A stretch of DNA of 64,000 nucleotides from Heterocephalus glaber (lineage: Eukaryota > Chordata > Mammalia > Rodentia > Bathyergidae): contig NW_004624784.1 of NCBI RefSeq assembly GCF_000247695.1, forward strand, positions 15,115,228 to 15,179,227, given 5' to 3'. How positions within the stretch are numbered: position 1 is the first letter of the stretch; each line of letters begins with the position of its first letter. The translations under genes and the position numbers were made by a program. The notes under the pieces were generated by a model. It was not told the origin of the DNA, searched no databases, and saw only the letters and a program-made list of their open reading frames with translations. Below, piece after piece: positions 52,590 to 63,480 of this stretch.

Positions 52590-52680
52590 CCTTCTCCTGG
52601 AAGACCTCCCTGATTGCCAAACTCCAGTGCTCACAGCCTGCCCTGGGGAAGGCAGCACCTAATCACACACTTCCTCGCAC
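52590..52680 (+). repeat. L2 fragment, sense
   Basis: 'cttctcctggaagacctccc', then 'tgattgcc' and 'gcacctaatcacacacttcc' follow L2 wording. Short. Confidence 0.5.
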
Positions 52681-52917
52681 CATCAGTAAGGCCAAATGTT
52701 TAGGGGTCTGCCTGATACATGCGATGACCTGTGTGTATGCTGGGGAGAATTGGAAGCAACAGCTTTCCTCCCACCCTCCCGGGCAATGACCCTGAGTGCG
52801 TCAGGATTAATGAGCTGAGAAGCACCCATCTGCCCTTGCTTGGGTCACTTCGCCCTTCATAGGTTTGTGATTCTGTCTTGTAAATTTCAGGGATGATAGT
52901 GTAGACAAAGATGACCC

Positions 52918-53010
52918 AGGTCAGAGGTTCTCAGCTGTCGCCGTCTGTCAGAAACACCTGTGAGGTTTCTAAAATGTAGAAATCTGGGGCGGAGTGCTAG
53001 TGAATCACAA
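52918..53010 (+). mobile_element. MER5-like hAT fragment
   Basis: 'caggtcagaggttctcagct', 'gtcagaaacacctgtgaggt' and 'ttctaaaatgtagaaatctg' match the start of MER5-type elements. The other end is not seen. Confidence 0.5.
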
Positions 53011-53759
53011 TCTTAGAGAAAATAGCCTTGGCTTCTGGGCTTTTTTTTTTTTAATTTCACATCTGGCTTTGATGTTCAGCCAGAGTGAGGAAATGACCTT
53101 CATGGAGAATCGCGACGGCTAGCATTAATTCACTTTGCCTATGTCAGGCACTGTGAGTTATCATGTTCTGCTGACTACAAGTTGGCTACTATCTTGAGTT
53201 GAGTTCCCTTGGTGGGCAGGAGGCTTTCTGGGGAGGCCACTCAGAAACCACCACCTGTAAGTAAGTGAAGCATTCTGGGCTGGGAGACTGGAGACTCAGT
53301 TAACAAAGGCCTTGGCCGGGTGCTGAGATGGCCCTTCAACTTTGTCTCAAGCGGAGTCAGGGTAGGTACAGCCTCTGTCCTCATGCTATCAGCCTTGGCT
53401 TCAGGCCATGCTGGGGGATGGCGCCTGCCCATGGGGAGGGCACCTCCCTTCTGCCAAGGACAGAGGTGCCACTGGGAGCCAGCAGCAGGCAGTGCCCTGG
53501 CTGGAGGAGTGAGGACTCCACTCCTGGAAGGGGTGGCCCCTGTAGGGTCTGCTATATTATGACACCCACGGATGGAAAAGCCTGGAAGAGCAGAGGTGAA
53601 CTTGTCTTAGGCCACAGAATCCATGTGGCACCGGATGACACTCTGAGCCAGGCCAACTCCAGGTCACACAGTCTTTTCATATGGTTCAAAGCTGTATGAT
53701 TACATTTGAAATATTTGCATAAAATTTGACATCCTAGCTTTCTACTCATCCTTCTCTCA
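53011..53759. other. Unassigned sequence
   Basis: No gene. T run at 53041-53052. Weak MIR words at 53120-53170. Confidence 0.4.
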
Positions 53760-53767
53760 TACACACA

Positions 53768-53811
<44 letters not shown>

Positions 53812-53812
53812 A
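53760..53812 (+). repeat. (CA)n microsatellite
   Basis: CA array with one 'ta' interruption. Confidence 0.97.
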
Positions 53813-53947
53813 CGTTAAAAGGAAGCCAGACAGAATCAGATTGGAAGGATGAGACAAGGCTATGGCACTGATATCAGCACAAGCCTTGGTCTGTCAAACT
53901 CAACTTTTGTTCTAGTATTAAATATATCTAAATGTAAAGTATTTACC

Positions 53948-54095
53948 ACTTTGGGGGCGGGTGAGGCAAGGCCTCACTATGTAGTTCAGGATGGCCTTAA
54001 ACTCACTATGTAGACCAGTCAAACTCTCTGAGATACTCCCCCCTTAGCCTCCCAAGTGCTAGGATTGTAGGCATGCACCACCACACCCAGCTAGT
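53948..54095 (-). mobile_element. B1-type SINE, antisense, with internal duplication
   Basis: Antisense B1: 'gcaaggcctcactatgtagt', 'caggatggccttaaactcac', a near-repeat of that segment ('tatgtagaccagtcaaact'), 'cctcccaagtgctaggattg' and 'aggcatgcaccaccacaccc'. No clear target duplication. Confidence 0.82.
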
Positions 54096-57000
54096 ATTTA
54101 CCACTTTTGCCTTAATTCACACACCAGAAATGTGATTTATTTTTATTCTTCAGAGTAATACACCCTAACATTTGTGTGCTTGTTCAGCTGTCTTCAAGGC
54201 TGTCTGGAAATTCCCTCTGAAGGTGCCAGTGTGTTTGTCCCCACCTGATTAGGATCATGCGAATCTCTATTTTGTGCCAGAATGCTGTCCCTGTGCCCTG
54301 GCATGAGGTGCTCTGCACCAGGCCAGCAAGGTTGGCAAGCATCCTGGGTGCCCTTTCTTGGCCAGGGATGGGGGCTCATTGCCACCCTTTTTCCATGAGG
54401 CTGGCTTTCCTGGCTGGGTCTCAGCCCAAGACGGCACTGTAAGGATGGCACTGCACATGCCATTTGATTCTTTGAAGGCCGAATGGGAAAGGAAGCAGTC
54501 ATGAGGAGAGAAAGGAGGAGCTTGTGTGGTGCACAGACACCAACATAGACAATCGATGGGGTAGTTGGTACAGGAAGGGGGTGAATCTGAACCTTTGCCT
54601 TGGGGAGAGCCAGCCCAAGGGAGACACAGACAAGGTGAGAAGCCCCTGGGTCAGAGGACCCTGGCTGGGGTCCCCAGGGCTTATTAGTGTGCTGTCTGGT
54701 CACTTGTCCATTCACCTGTCCCCTCTCCCATCTTCACTTTCATTTACCCCTTAATTTCTCTACTCATTTGTTCCATGGTATTGAGTGGCCACAAGGGTGG
54801 GGACTGGGTCTGTTTTAGTCCTGGGGCTTCCCCTTCACCTGGCACCTGCCCAGCATACAACACATTACTGCAGAATGAGCAAACTTCCTCGTTTCTGTCA
54901 ACACTTTTGTTCTTTCACCCAAGCATCCACTCATTCTTTACCAAGCAGTTGTGTCTCCTCGGAGCCCACAGGAGGGTTAAAGGCACTGAGGACTTGAACA
55001 TTGGTCTCTAGCACTAGAATCTAGTTGAGAACTTAGGAATACCATACACAAAGGTGTTTAGGTTCTGGGCTGTGGGGCTCAGAGGTGGAATGAGACAATG
55101 GCCAGCCTAAGGGTCAGGGCAGGGGACAATGCTCTCAGCTGGTTTTGGCAATGCCAGACAAGGTTGCTGTGGGGGACACGGGTAGAGGAGGGGAATCCGG
55201 GTCAGAGGACCATAATGGGAAGCTTGGAATGAAGGGACAGAGGGACAGATCAAGTGAGGGTGCAAGGAGAGGATGCAGTGAGTTCTCTGTCATCTGGAGC
55301 AGGCCACAGGGCTTTGCCCTCCGACTGCTTAGTGGCCTGGCTTTCTAGAATTATGTGTGGTGCCCTGAAAATGTATTCACCAAACAGGGTATGTTCTCAT
55401 GGTCTCAAAATGACCCAGAAGCTGATTTGGAAGACTGTTTGATGCAGGGATGCACAGGCCTATAAAAAGTCAAGGTGTCCCTGGCCACTGGTCATCATGA
55501 TTTGGCTGTGATATAGTCTGAGAATGCCTCCTTGGTAATCAATCAGAAAGCAACTTCAGGCCAGGCAAAAATGACCTCTTCTCAAAAGTGGAAAGAAAGC
55601 TGTGGGTAACTCAGTTTCCACCATCAGGCACATAGAATCTTTTCCGCATCAGACACACTCACAGAAGATCACGAAAGGTAAAGCCCTGATGTTGTCCTGC
55701 TGAGGAGACCTGGACCTTAGGTGTCTTCCTGCCCCATCTGCAGGATTTTTACTATGTCCCCAGAAACTCATCTGTGTCTCAGCAATTCACAAGGGTGGGT
55801 CCTGCCCCTGCACAATCGAGTGCCTCTGGGGCTTATGTTCTTAACCCCTCTTTTTATCTCTCCCACCTTCTTGGGAGGCCAGGTCACTGGAAAGACCATT
55901 TTGCCTACTTTATTCATTAGACTTCAAGAAGGGACAGGTCCCCCTCTGGCTTCCAGGCAAGTTACTGCTTGCCCCTACAAAAGGGAAGAACTAACTAGGA
56001 TATGAGCTCAATCCTAGGCTCCCAGGTACAGGTGTGCAAAGGGCTGTTCTCTACCCTATGCCATGTTTGGGTCTTTCTAGGATGAATGGACAAGGTGGCC
56101 AGGGAAAGAGGGAGCCTGAGGTTCCCAAGCACCCTATTGCAAAAGCACTCACCCTGGAAGGGAGAGGCTCTGTCCTTCTCTCTCCACCATCATTTCTGTC
56201 CACTCCAACCCCAAACTCTGGCTGAGATGGAAATTTCCAGCAGGGTTAATGCTGTTGGTCCCTTGAGGGGATAGTAGTATTGCCCGTCTTGCTTCTTGGT
56301 CAGGAAGCTGTCCTGCCACTGGGCATCCACAAGCCCCAGAGTGCCCCCTGGACTCTTAGCCTAAAAGGAGGTGGAGAATTTCATTGGCAGAGGACAGGCT
56401 ACCAAGGGTAGAAGAGGAAAGGTTTCTGGGGTGTACCATTCTGAATAGTTTTGGCAGTTTTGAAGGTCTTTTTTTCCTTTTCCACCAAAGAATTTAATTA
56501 GGCTTCCATAAAGCAGTTAGATTTAGGAGCAGAACATTTTTACCTCCCCTGCTAGGAGTGCTCATGAATATTAAAGGCCAGGGACAGAGGCAAGAGGCAG
56601 GAGCAGGCCAATTTGCACCCTACCTTGATTCCCCTGCAATTGGGTGTGGGGGACAGGAAGAGGGACAGCTGGGTTCCTGGAATGGGAATCCAGAGCCGCC
56701 CCCTGCAGCTCCATGTCGTTATGAGTGGGAATCATCACACCTTCCTCGGCCAGGACCCAGGGCACAGCATCCTGCTGTGCAGTGTGGCTCATGTAGGAGG
56801 GCATAGGTAGTGCAGAGGTACTGGGCCTAGGAAGGGCACAGAGACCCATACCTGCTTGCCCTCTATTGCTTCTAGTATCTTGAGAAGACAGGGCTGTTTG
56901 CCATTAGCTGTGTCAGATGCCAAGGACAGAGGTCAGGGAGGTCCTACAGCCCTCTCCTTCAAATGGGATATAGCTGGGTCACTTTAGAGTGCAGAGATTG

Positions 57001-57364
57001 GTAAGTCAAGTAGAGTCCAGAGGGACACAAAGATGGAGCGAAACCTGCCCTTCAGGCATTTGCAGCAGAGCCCTGAGACCAGAAGTCTTCCCAGAGTCAT
57101 CTGGCAAAGCAAGTGGACAAAGTCTGAAGAATGTGGGCAAGTGGGAAATGGCAACAGAAGACCACTTCAGGGCTCAGTACTGGGCATGGCTAGGGCTGGC
57201 TCTTCTGCCACTAGCTCTGCAATGCTTGATATCAAGTTGACCTTGTCTTCTGGCACAATCCTGCAGTGCGTGCTTACAGGATGCTCCTTCCTATCACTCT
57301 TAGGAGCCTCACTTGTGAGTATTCCTGAGAAAGTCTCCTAGTGTGTGTAAAGGACTCCTTTCTC
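54096..57364. other. Long unassigned stretch
   Basis: About 3.3 kb with no confident repeat, RNA or gene. It contains weak antisense L2-like words at 54900-54960 and an AT-rich patch at 56440-56580 ('aaagaatttaattaggcttc', 'gctcatgaatattaaaggcc') that may be conserved non-coding. Frames up to 173 residues (54194-54715, minus) have no domain. Confidence 0.45.
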
Positions 57365-57500
57365 CCTCTATTTCACAGATGGGAAAACTGAGGTTATGGG
57401 GATGTCACCTCTGACGTCAAATTCCCATCCCATTCCACCCCTTGTGATCATAGAGCTGATAAACAGTAAGACTAGGTCTAGAAGCCAGGTTCTGGGCACT
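57365..57500 (-). repeat. MIR SINE, antisense
   Basis: 'ctatttcacagatgggaaaa', 'ctgaggttatggggatgtca', 'catagagctgataaacagta' and 'gtctagaagccaggttctgg' match a reversed MIR core. Confidence 0.65.
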
Positions 57501-57621
57501 CAGCTCAGGGCATGTTTTCCTTAGAAGTCAGGGTTCTACTCAAGGCCAGTGCTATGTCCCTGGGAATATGGCTCTGGGGTGTGTCAGGAGGTATTTTGGG
57601 GATGGCGATCCTGTTAGCCTA

Positions 57622-57839
57622 GTGATGCCTCAGTTCATGAATTTAATTCTCTTTTTTTTCCCCACAAATTTAATTCTTTCCATGATTCTGGTCACAAACT
57701 GAATCGGTCACCAATTGAATCAAATTTCCCCATAAGGTCAACATTGAACCTAACCATTGAATTTGATTCGGTTTATGACAAATTTGGTTTATGACCAGAA
57801 TCATGGAAAGATTTAAGTCCATGAACCAAGGCACCACGG
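57622..57839. mobile_element. Palindromic MITE with TA target sites
   Basis: A 218-base element whose two halves are inverted copies. 'tttccatgattctggtcac' on the left pairs with 'gaccagaatcatggaaa' on the right. The ends ('gtgatgcctcagttcatg' and 'catgaaccaaggcaccac') also pair. TA flanks both sides (57620-57621 and 57840-57841). It fits a Tc1/mariner-superfamily MITE (Tc2/Kanga-like is possible). No transposase. Confidence 0.7.
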
Positions 57840-57841
57840 TA

Positions 57842-58560
57842 TCTCAGTCAGCTTGAGATGCTATAACAAAGTATAGTCATCCCCTGGTATCCAAGGAGGG
57901 GGGGATCCAGGACCCTTTATGGATATGAAAATCTGTGGATGCCCAAGTTCCTTATAGAAATAGTATTTGCATATAGTATTTGTGTATAATCTCACACACA
58001 TTTTTCCATATTCTTTACATCTCTAGATTACTTATAATACCTAATTTCAATGTAAATGTGATGTAAATAGTTGTTGCATTGTGTTGTTTAGTGAATAATG
58101 ACCAGAAAAAAGTCTGTACATGTTCAGCACAAACACAATTTTTTTCTATTTTCAATCCATGGCTGATTTAATCTGTAGATATAGAAATCATGGATATAGA
58201 GGTTTGGCTATATCACGGTCTAGACAGCTTAAACAATAGACATTTATTTCTTATAGTTTTGGAGGCTGGGGAGTTCAACATCGAAGTGCTGAACAACTGG
58301 GTCCTGGTGGGGACCTACTTCCTGGTTTACAGATGGCCATCTTCCCTGGGTCCTCACATGGTAGAGAGAGCATGCAAACCCTCTGGTGTCTTCTCAGAAG
58401 GGCACTAATCTCATTGTGTGGGCCCCACCTTTATGACCTACTCTAAATTTAATTACCTTGGTGATTAGGCCCCACCTCCAAAGACTTTTACCCTGGAGGG
58501 GTTAAGGCTTCAACATAAATTTTAGAAGACACAATTCAGGCTACAGCACCCTTTGAGACT
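57842..58560 (-). mobile_element. MLT1/MaLR LTR, antisense, interrupted
   Basis: The left stub (57842-57873) has 'gcttgagatgctataacaaa'. The right part (58211-58560) has 'catttatttcttatagtttt', 'ggaggctggggagttcaaca', 'gcactaatctcattgtgtgg', 'ggtgattaggccccacctcc' and 'ttagaagacacaattcaggc'. Together an antisense MLT1-like LTR split by a Tigger/MER2-like element. Confidence 0.72.
57874..58210. mobile_element. Tigger/MER2-like MITE inside the LTR
   Basis: 'tagtcatcccctggtatcca' at the left end, then 'ggatgcccaagttccttata', 'ctctagattacttataatac', 'aaaagtctgtacatgttcag' and 'gatatagaggtttggcta' at the right end. TA flanks it at 57872-57873 and 58211-58212. About 337 bases, close to the size of MER2-type non-autonomous Tigger elements. 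Confidence 0.78.
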
Positions 58561-58669
58561 CTACCTTCTTCTGATCCTCATGCCTTGTGGTAGCATCTGT
58601 TCCCAGAGCAAAAACTGAGCTAGCCTCAAAGAAGGAAAATTTGTAGGTAGCCTGATTTATGCACATATC

Positions 58670-58760
58670 AAACTTCATTCAATAAATTCTGAGCACCTAC
58701 CAAGCTCCAGGCACTGCACCAGGCACCTTTAGATCATAGAAATATAAGAAAGCCAACACA
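58670..58760 (-). repeat. L2/MIR tail, antisense
   Basis: 'cattcaataaattctgagca', 'cctaccaagctccaggcact' and 'gcaccaggcacctttagatc' match the antisense L2 tail shared with MIR. Confidence 0.6.
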
Positions 58761-58892
58761 ATGTGGAATGGGAATGCATCACATCCTTGAGCCTGGAGAA
58801 GAAACTACTTCCCAAAGGGGCTGGCATCCAGGTACTTGGTTTCTGGTACGTGGATCTCAAGCCAGCATTGGCAGATAAGTCAAGTGGAAAAG

Positions 58893-59399
58893 TGTCTTGG
58901 TCACTTTTCTCGTTGCTGAGACAAAAGACATGGCACCTACAAGTTAAAGAAGGAAAGATTTATTTTGGCTCACAGTTCATAGAGGTTTCAGTCCATAATC
59001 AGCTGGCTCCAAGGCAGGGTGACATGGCAGAGGAGCACAGAAGAGAAGAAACAGTCCATGGCAGGGGAGGCAGAAAGCAGTGAAGCAACAAAGAGCAGCA
59101 TTAAACAGCAGTCAGCAAGCCTACCTTTCCTTTTTATCCCATCCAGACTACAAGCTTTATGAGTGATGCCACCCATACCCAGGGTGGGGCTTCTGTTTTC
59201 AGTATATAAATCCATTCAGCCACACCCAGAACTGTGCTAATTCCTACTAGTGAACTAATTTAGTACCATACACCCTTAATTCCAGTATCACACCCTTAAT
59301 CCACATTCATACACCCTAGACCCCCCCCCACCACGATGAAAAGCTCTACCCATGACCACATTTGGCTTTGGGAGGGACATCCAGATATAAGCCATAACA
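58893..59399 (-). mobile_element. MaLR-type LTR, antisense, well bounded
   Basis: Runs from 'tgtcttggtcacttttctcg' to 'gatataagccataaca' (507 bases), so it shows TG and CA ends. Flanks 'aaaag' and 'gaaag' form a 4-of-5 target duplication. It shares layout and wording with 30195-30645. A short C run lies at about 59322-59331. No internal genes, so a solo LTR. Confidence 0.8.
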
Positions 59400-59849
59400 G
59401 AAAGGGAGGCAGCACATTTATGGGCTCATAGTTGGAATCATTATTCCAGGTGGCTGTCTTCCTATCCTTGATCAACTGTTCTCAGAGATCCCCAACCTAA
59501 TGCAGCATGGTGGCAGGAGCCAACACTGGAGCACTGGTCCAGGATTGGAGAGAGCTGCAAAAGAAACTGCTGACTTGCTAGGGTACCATCTGTGATTTTA
59601 GCTCTTTGATGGTGCATGGAAGGCCTGGGTAGGAAGAATCTGTCTGGCAGAGACACAAATTAGAACTACTGAGCAGTGTGTGCAAAGAATGGCTGAGCTG
59701 GCTCAGCCCTTGCTGTCCACCCAGGCTCTGCGGTCCAGGGAGCACTGGTGTTGTCCAACTAGTTCCATCTTTTATTTGAGAAACTGAGGCCTCATCAAAG
59801 TCTTGGGATGTATTATTTGTGAATGTTGAAGAGCCTGCTATATTATGCA
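59400..59849. other. Unassigned sequence
   Basis: Nothing recognised. Confidence 0.4.
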
Positions 59850-59965
59850 CTGATTTCATTGCAGACTTGCTTTGTGGTCTTGAGTAGGATCCCTACCCTC
59901 TCTGGGCTTGTTTTCTCTTGGTAAGAAGATGATGAGCAGAGCCCAGAGATATCTGCTTCCAAATG
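59850..59965 (+). repeat. MIR fragment, sense
   Basis: 'cttgctttgtggtcttgagt', 'ccctaccctctctgggcttg' and 'ttttctcttggtaagaagat' follow MIR order. Confidence 0.6.
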
Positions 59966-61389
59966 CCTTAGAGTGTTCTGCATAGTACCATTTCCTCATG
60001 TCAGTGAGGACTTATTTCAAACTCAGCCCTGCAATTTGGGTGCCGAGCCTGAGAAGTGTCGAACTTCCAACCACATCTGTATTTAAGGTCCTGCCTGCAC
60101 CCTCTGGGTGATTTGTGATCCTAAGCAAGAGATTTTCCCTTCCTGGCTTCAGGCAGGGGCCATGCCTGCTGTTGGAGGTGCAGGAGTTGCCTACAGCAGT
60201 AGTCTGCAGAGAGCAAGCACCTTTGCAGCATAGGGAGACCTTTGCCTCTTACTTGGGGACCTGCCAGAGCTCTCACCAAGCCCTCCGTCCTCTCCGCCCC
60301 TCTGCCCTTGCTGGCTCCTGCTTGCCAGCTGGACTCCCTGGCCATCCATCCATCTTGCCTATCCGAGAGCCCGTGCCACAAGCTTTCAACCTTGTCAGCT
60401 TAAAATTAAAGACTTGCTCCACAGAGCCGGGTCCTCTCCAGAGACACTGCACTTTGATTATCCCCTTGGAAGGAGCTGAGAGGCTGATTTGGTTTCTGGG
60501 TTCCTGCACTGTGCTCCTGGTAGGGGTTGGGAATGGGGGAGTGGGAGAGAAGAAGAAGAGGCAGAGGGGCTGGGGAAGTGCTTGCCCATCAGGAGCAGAA
60601 TGCCTGCAGAGCTGAGGAACCTAAGTGTAGTGTTGCCAGGAGCAAACTGACCTCTTATCTGGATGGTTGCTGTGCCTGCTTGGAGGGGATGTTCCTGGAG
60701 GATATACCACGAGGATGCTGAGACTGAGTCACCTGGATGATCCCACAGAACAAGCCAGAGGAGAAGCAGCACTCTTAGGTTTGCCAGGGAGACTGACCTC
60801 CCTTCCTTACCCTGATCTTTCCATCTCTAATCAGTGTATTTAGAGAGAAAATGCAGTTCATCCAATGATCACGGCCCTACGGGTGGGTGCAATGCAAAGG
60901 TGTATAGCTGAAGGTGCCAGTACATGGGTGTGTGTTTTGAGGGCTTGTGTGTTACTCTATCTGTGTAAGGGGCATGAATGTCACTGAGATCTAGGACTCT
61001 CACCTAAATCCTCATCTCACATCCTGTGGAAATTCAGTGTTCATTCCCCAGATTTCTAAGAATTTCTAGGAAAGGGAGTGGGTTGAAGTTCTTATGAGCA
61101 CCTCAGCTCCAAGCTTCTGCAGAATCTGCTCAGTGACGCATGTATTTCCTGTCCCCCACATTCATCCCGTTCTGCGGTTTTGACTTAGATGTGCGATTCA
61201 ATTCCCTCCTTCAAATTCTACCCCAAAACCACTTTCAATAAGATATTTACATCTATGTCAGACTTGACTGAGGTGTGGGGAGACAGAAGAAAATGTTTGG
61301 GGGGGATGTCAGTGTCTATGGAAAGGTAAGGAAAATCAGCAATCTAAAAAATGAGAGATGAAAATATTTGGATCACATTGATATAGACC
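59966..61389. other. Unassigned sequence
   Basis: No gene. The 166-residue plus-strand frame (60115-60615) overlaps several minus-strand frames and has no domain. 60395-60470 ('cttaaaattaaagacttgct') may be conserved non-coding. Confidence 0.4.
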
Positions 61390-61760
61390 TCTTTTTAAAG
61401 CATTTTAACAGCTTATTGAAGTATAATTAATGTACAAAACCTATATATATTTAAAGTGTTCCAAGTGTAAGATGTGACATATAGGTTTATACCTACATAT
61501 AGATATAGACACATACCACCAATCCATTCTCTCTGTGGAGACACAGAGCAGGTGTACTGCTCCAGAAGTTTCCTTCTCCCCACCCTGAGTAACCACTGGG
61601 TACGATGGATCAGTTGGCATTTTCTAGACTCTTATATAAATGGAATCATGCAGTATGTACTTTTTGTTTTGAGATGGAGAGGTTTTATGTCTCAAAAAAT
61701 TCAAGCAGTTTCATGTTGGATATTTGACATAGCTCATTCTTAAAATGTCCTTTACCCACT
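61390..61760 (-). repeat. L1 3' UTR, antisense
   Basis: 'cagcttattgaagtataatt', 'taccaccaatccattctctc', 'cttatataaatggaatcatg' and 'cagtatgtactttttgtttt' match the antisense start of an old L1 3' UTR. Confidence 0.7.
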
Positions 61761-62144
61761 TCACCATAATGCTCTGTGGGACCCACAATGCAGAGACTGT
61801 CTACTTCCTCCTGCCTCCTAAATTTTCCTCGATTTTAATGCAAAACAGTTCAGCTATCTTTTTGTTTCCTTGACTTCTGTTAATCCATATCCTTAGAGAC
61901 TTATCAAGGTAATTTCCTGAACAAAAGACAATTCCCTCCCTAAGATCAATTCCAGTGCCAGCTGTTAGGATACATTTTTCTATCCTCTTATGCACTCGTG
62001 TATGCGTGTGTGTGTACTAACAGTGTAAGAGTTTGTAGTCTGTGTACATCAAGAACATAATCATGGGTGGGGCAGAATGGTTCTTTATTTTAACATTTAT
62101 GGATGCCTATTTGTACTAGAATCAGGCTAACTGATTTCATATAT
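61761..62144. other. Unassigned sequence
   Basis: Nothing confidently recognised. Short TG words near 62000. Confidence 0.4.
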
Positions 62145-62300
62145 TGATTGTCTCATTTTGCCCTTGCAGCAAACATGTGACATTGGAATAATAATTCACT
62201 TTAACAGACGGGAAAGTGAAACTCAGGCTAAATTATTTGGCCACAGATACATAGTAACTACATAGCAGATACAGAGCTAAACCCTGAATCCTTTGGGCTC
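62145..62300 (-). repeat. MIR SINE, antisense
   Basis: 'gattgtctcattttgccctt', 'aacagacgggaaagtgaaac', 'aattatttggccacagatac' and 'gatacagagctaaaccctga' follow the reversed MIR core closely. Confidence 0.72.
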
Positions 62301-62699
62301 CAAACCTGGGGCACATTTTGCTGCTCTGAGAGTGAAGAGCAGGTTGACTCTGTCATGGGAAGTTGGTTGACAGTAGCTGCCTACAGGGCTACCAGGAAAA
62401 TGACAATGAAGTTGTATGTAGGCTCAGCTAGAAGAAATGGCATGATTGATTAGCAATGTCTGCCATGGCCATGGTGTAGAAGTGGATTCTGCATGTCATC
62501 CTTGCTCTATGCTGTTTCTTCCATTCTTCTTGTAGTGCATAATGGAGTTATTGGTCTGCAGGTGAAAGTTACTCCAGCAGGCAGCTCAGGTCGCTCTCTG
62601 AAGAAAACCCATAAGGATTTTAGTTAGTTAGCTCTATTTGGTGGCATATCTCCAGCAGGGTTTCATTTCCATGTTTGAAGGGATCCAGGGTGCTGTTGT
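62301..62699. other. Unassigned sequence
   Basis: Nothing confidently recognised. Confidence 0.4.
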
Positions 62700-63270
62700 A
62701 TTCCCTTCACTTTTCTCTCCAGCCTTTTCTCTGCAGGAACTCAGGCCCCCGAGGCTGCCATCATGTTTCTCTCTCCAGCTCTACCATAGCCTCTGGCCCA
62801 TCACCTGCTCTCATTTATAGTCCTCCAGGAGTTGTTGGGTCCTTGCCTCCCTGTGTTCTCCTCAAAGCAGTAGAAAGGATCCTCCTAAAGTGTCCATGGA
62901 TCATAACTACTCCCCCATTCATAGCTCCCTGGTGGCCTCCCAGCTTGCTAAGTATGAACTCTAACTCCTCTCCACGAGTGTCTCGAGAGTGGTCACTCCT
63001 CTTTCTCCCCTTACATCACACTCCAGCCTGTCTGGCCTTCTCTCTGTAGTGTGACCCCAACTCAGGTTGCCTTGGGTTTCATAGCTGCTTAAATGCCACC
63101 TCCCTGGAGCAGGTTGCCATGACTTTTGTAACTATCATTCTCATTGTCATCATAGGACTTAGTACAAGGTTACAATGTGCCAGGTCATAAGCTCCATGGA
63201 GACAGGGACTCTGTCTTTCTTCATCTACCTGTGAGCTAGGATAATGCCAGAGCACCAAATAGCTGTAGAA
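62700..63270 (+). repeat. L2 LINE, sense, long remnant
   Basis: Ordered L2 wording: 'tagctccctggtggcctccc', 'aagtatgaactctaactcct', 'cacactccagcctgtctggc', 'gcttaaatgccacctccctg', 'gagcaggttgccatgacttt', 'gtcataagctccatggagac' and 'agggactctgtctttcttca'. About 570 bases, the clearest L2 here. The 124-residue frame over it (62675-63049) is not a gene. Confidence 0.78.
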
Positions 63271-63374
63271 GGAATACATTCAAAGCACTTTATTACAAGC
63301 ATGTATTCTATTACAAGTCTCAAATTGTTTATGAAATCAGAGGGAAATACAACTAAAAATTAGGAAAGATATGA

Positions 63375-63480
63375 ACATCTGGGTGACTTTGGGCATTTAG
63401 CCAGCTTGGACTTTGGTCTCTTTATTTGCAAAATGGGACGTGGCGCTTGCCCTGCTCACACCACAGGGTGGAGGAAGTGT
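63375..63480 (+). repeat. MIR SINE, sense
   Basis: 'catctgggtgactttgggca', 'ggactttggtctctttattt' and 'gcaaaatgggacgtggcgct' follow the MIR core. Confidence 0.6.

Noticed and set aside
17231..59331. C homopolymers at 17231, 36301, 37450, 39446 and 59322
   Set aside because: Runs of 9-15 C are common in mammalian DNA and prone to sequencing-length error. No further meaning is inferred.
62675..63049. 124-residue open frame near the window end
   Set aside because: It lies on an L2 LINE remnant and matches no L2 protein domain.
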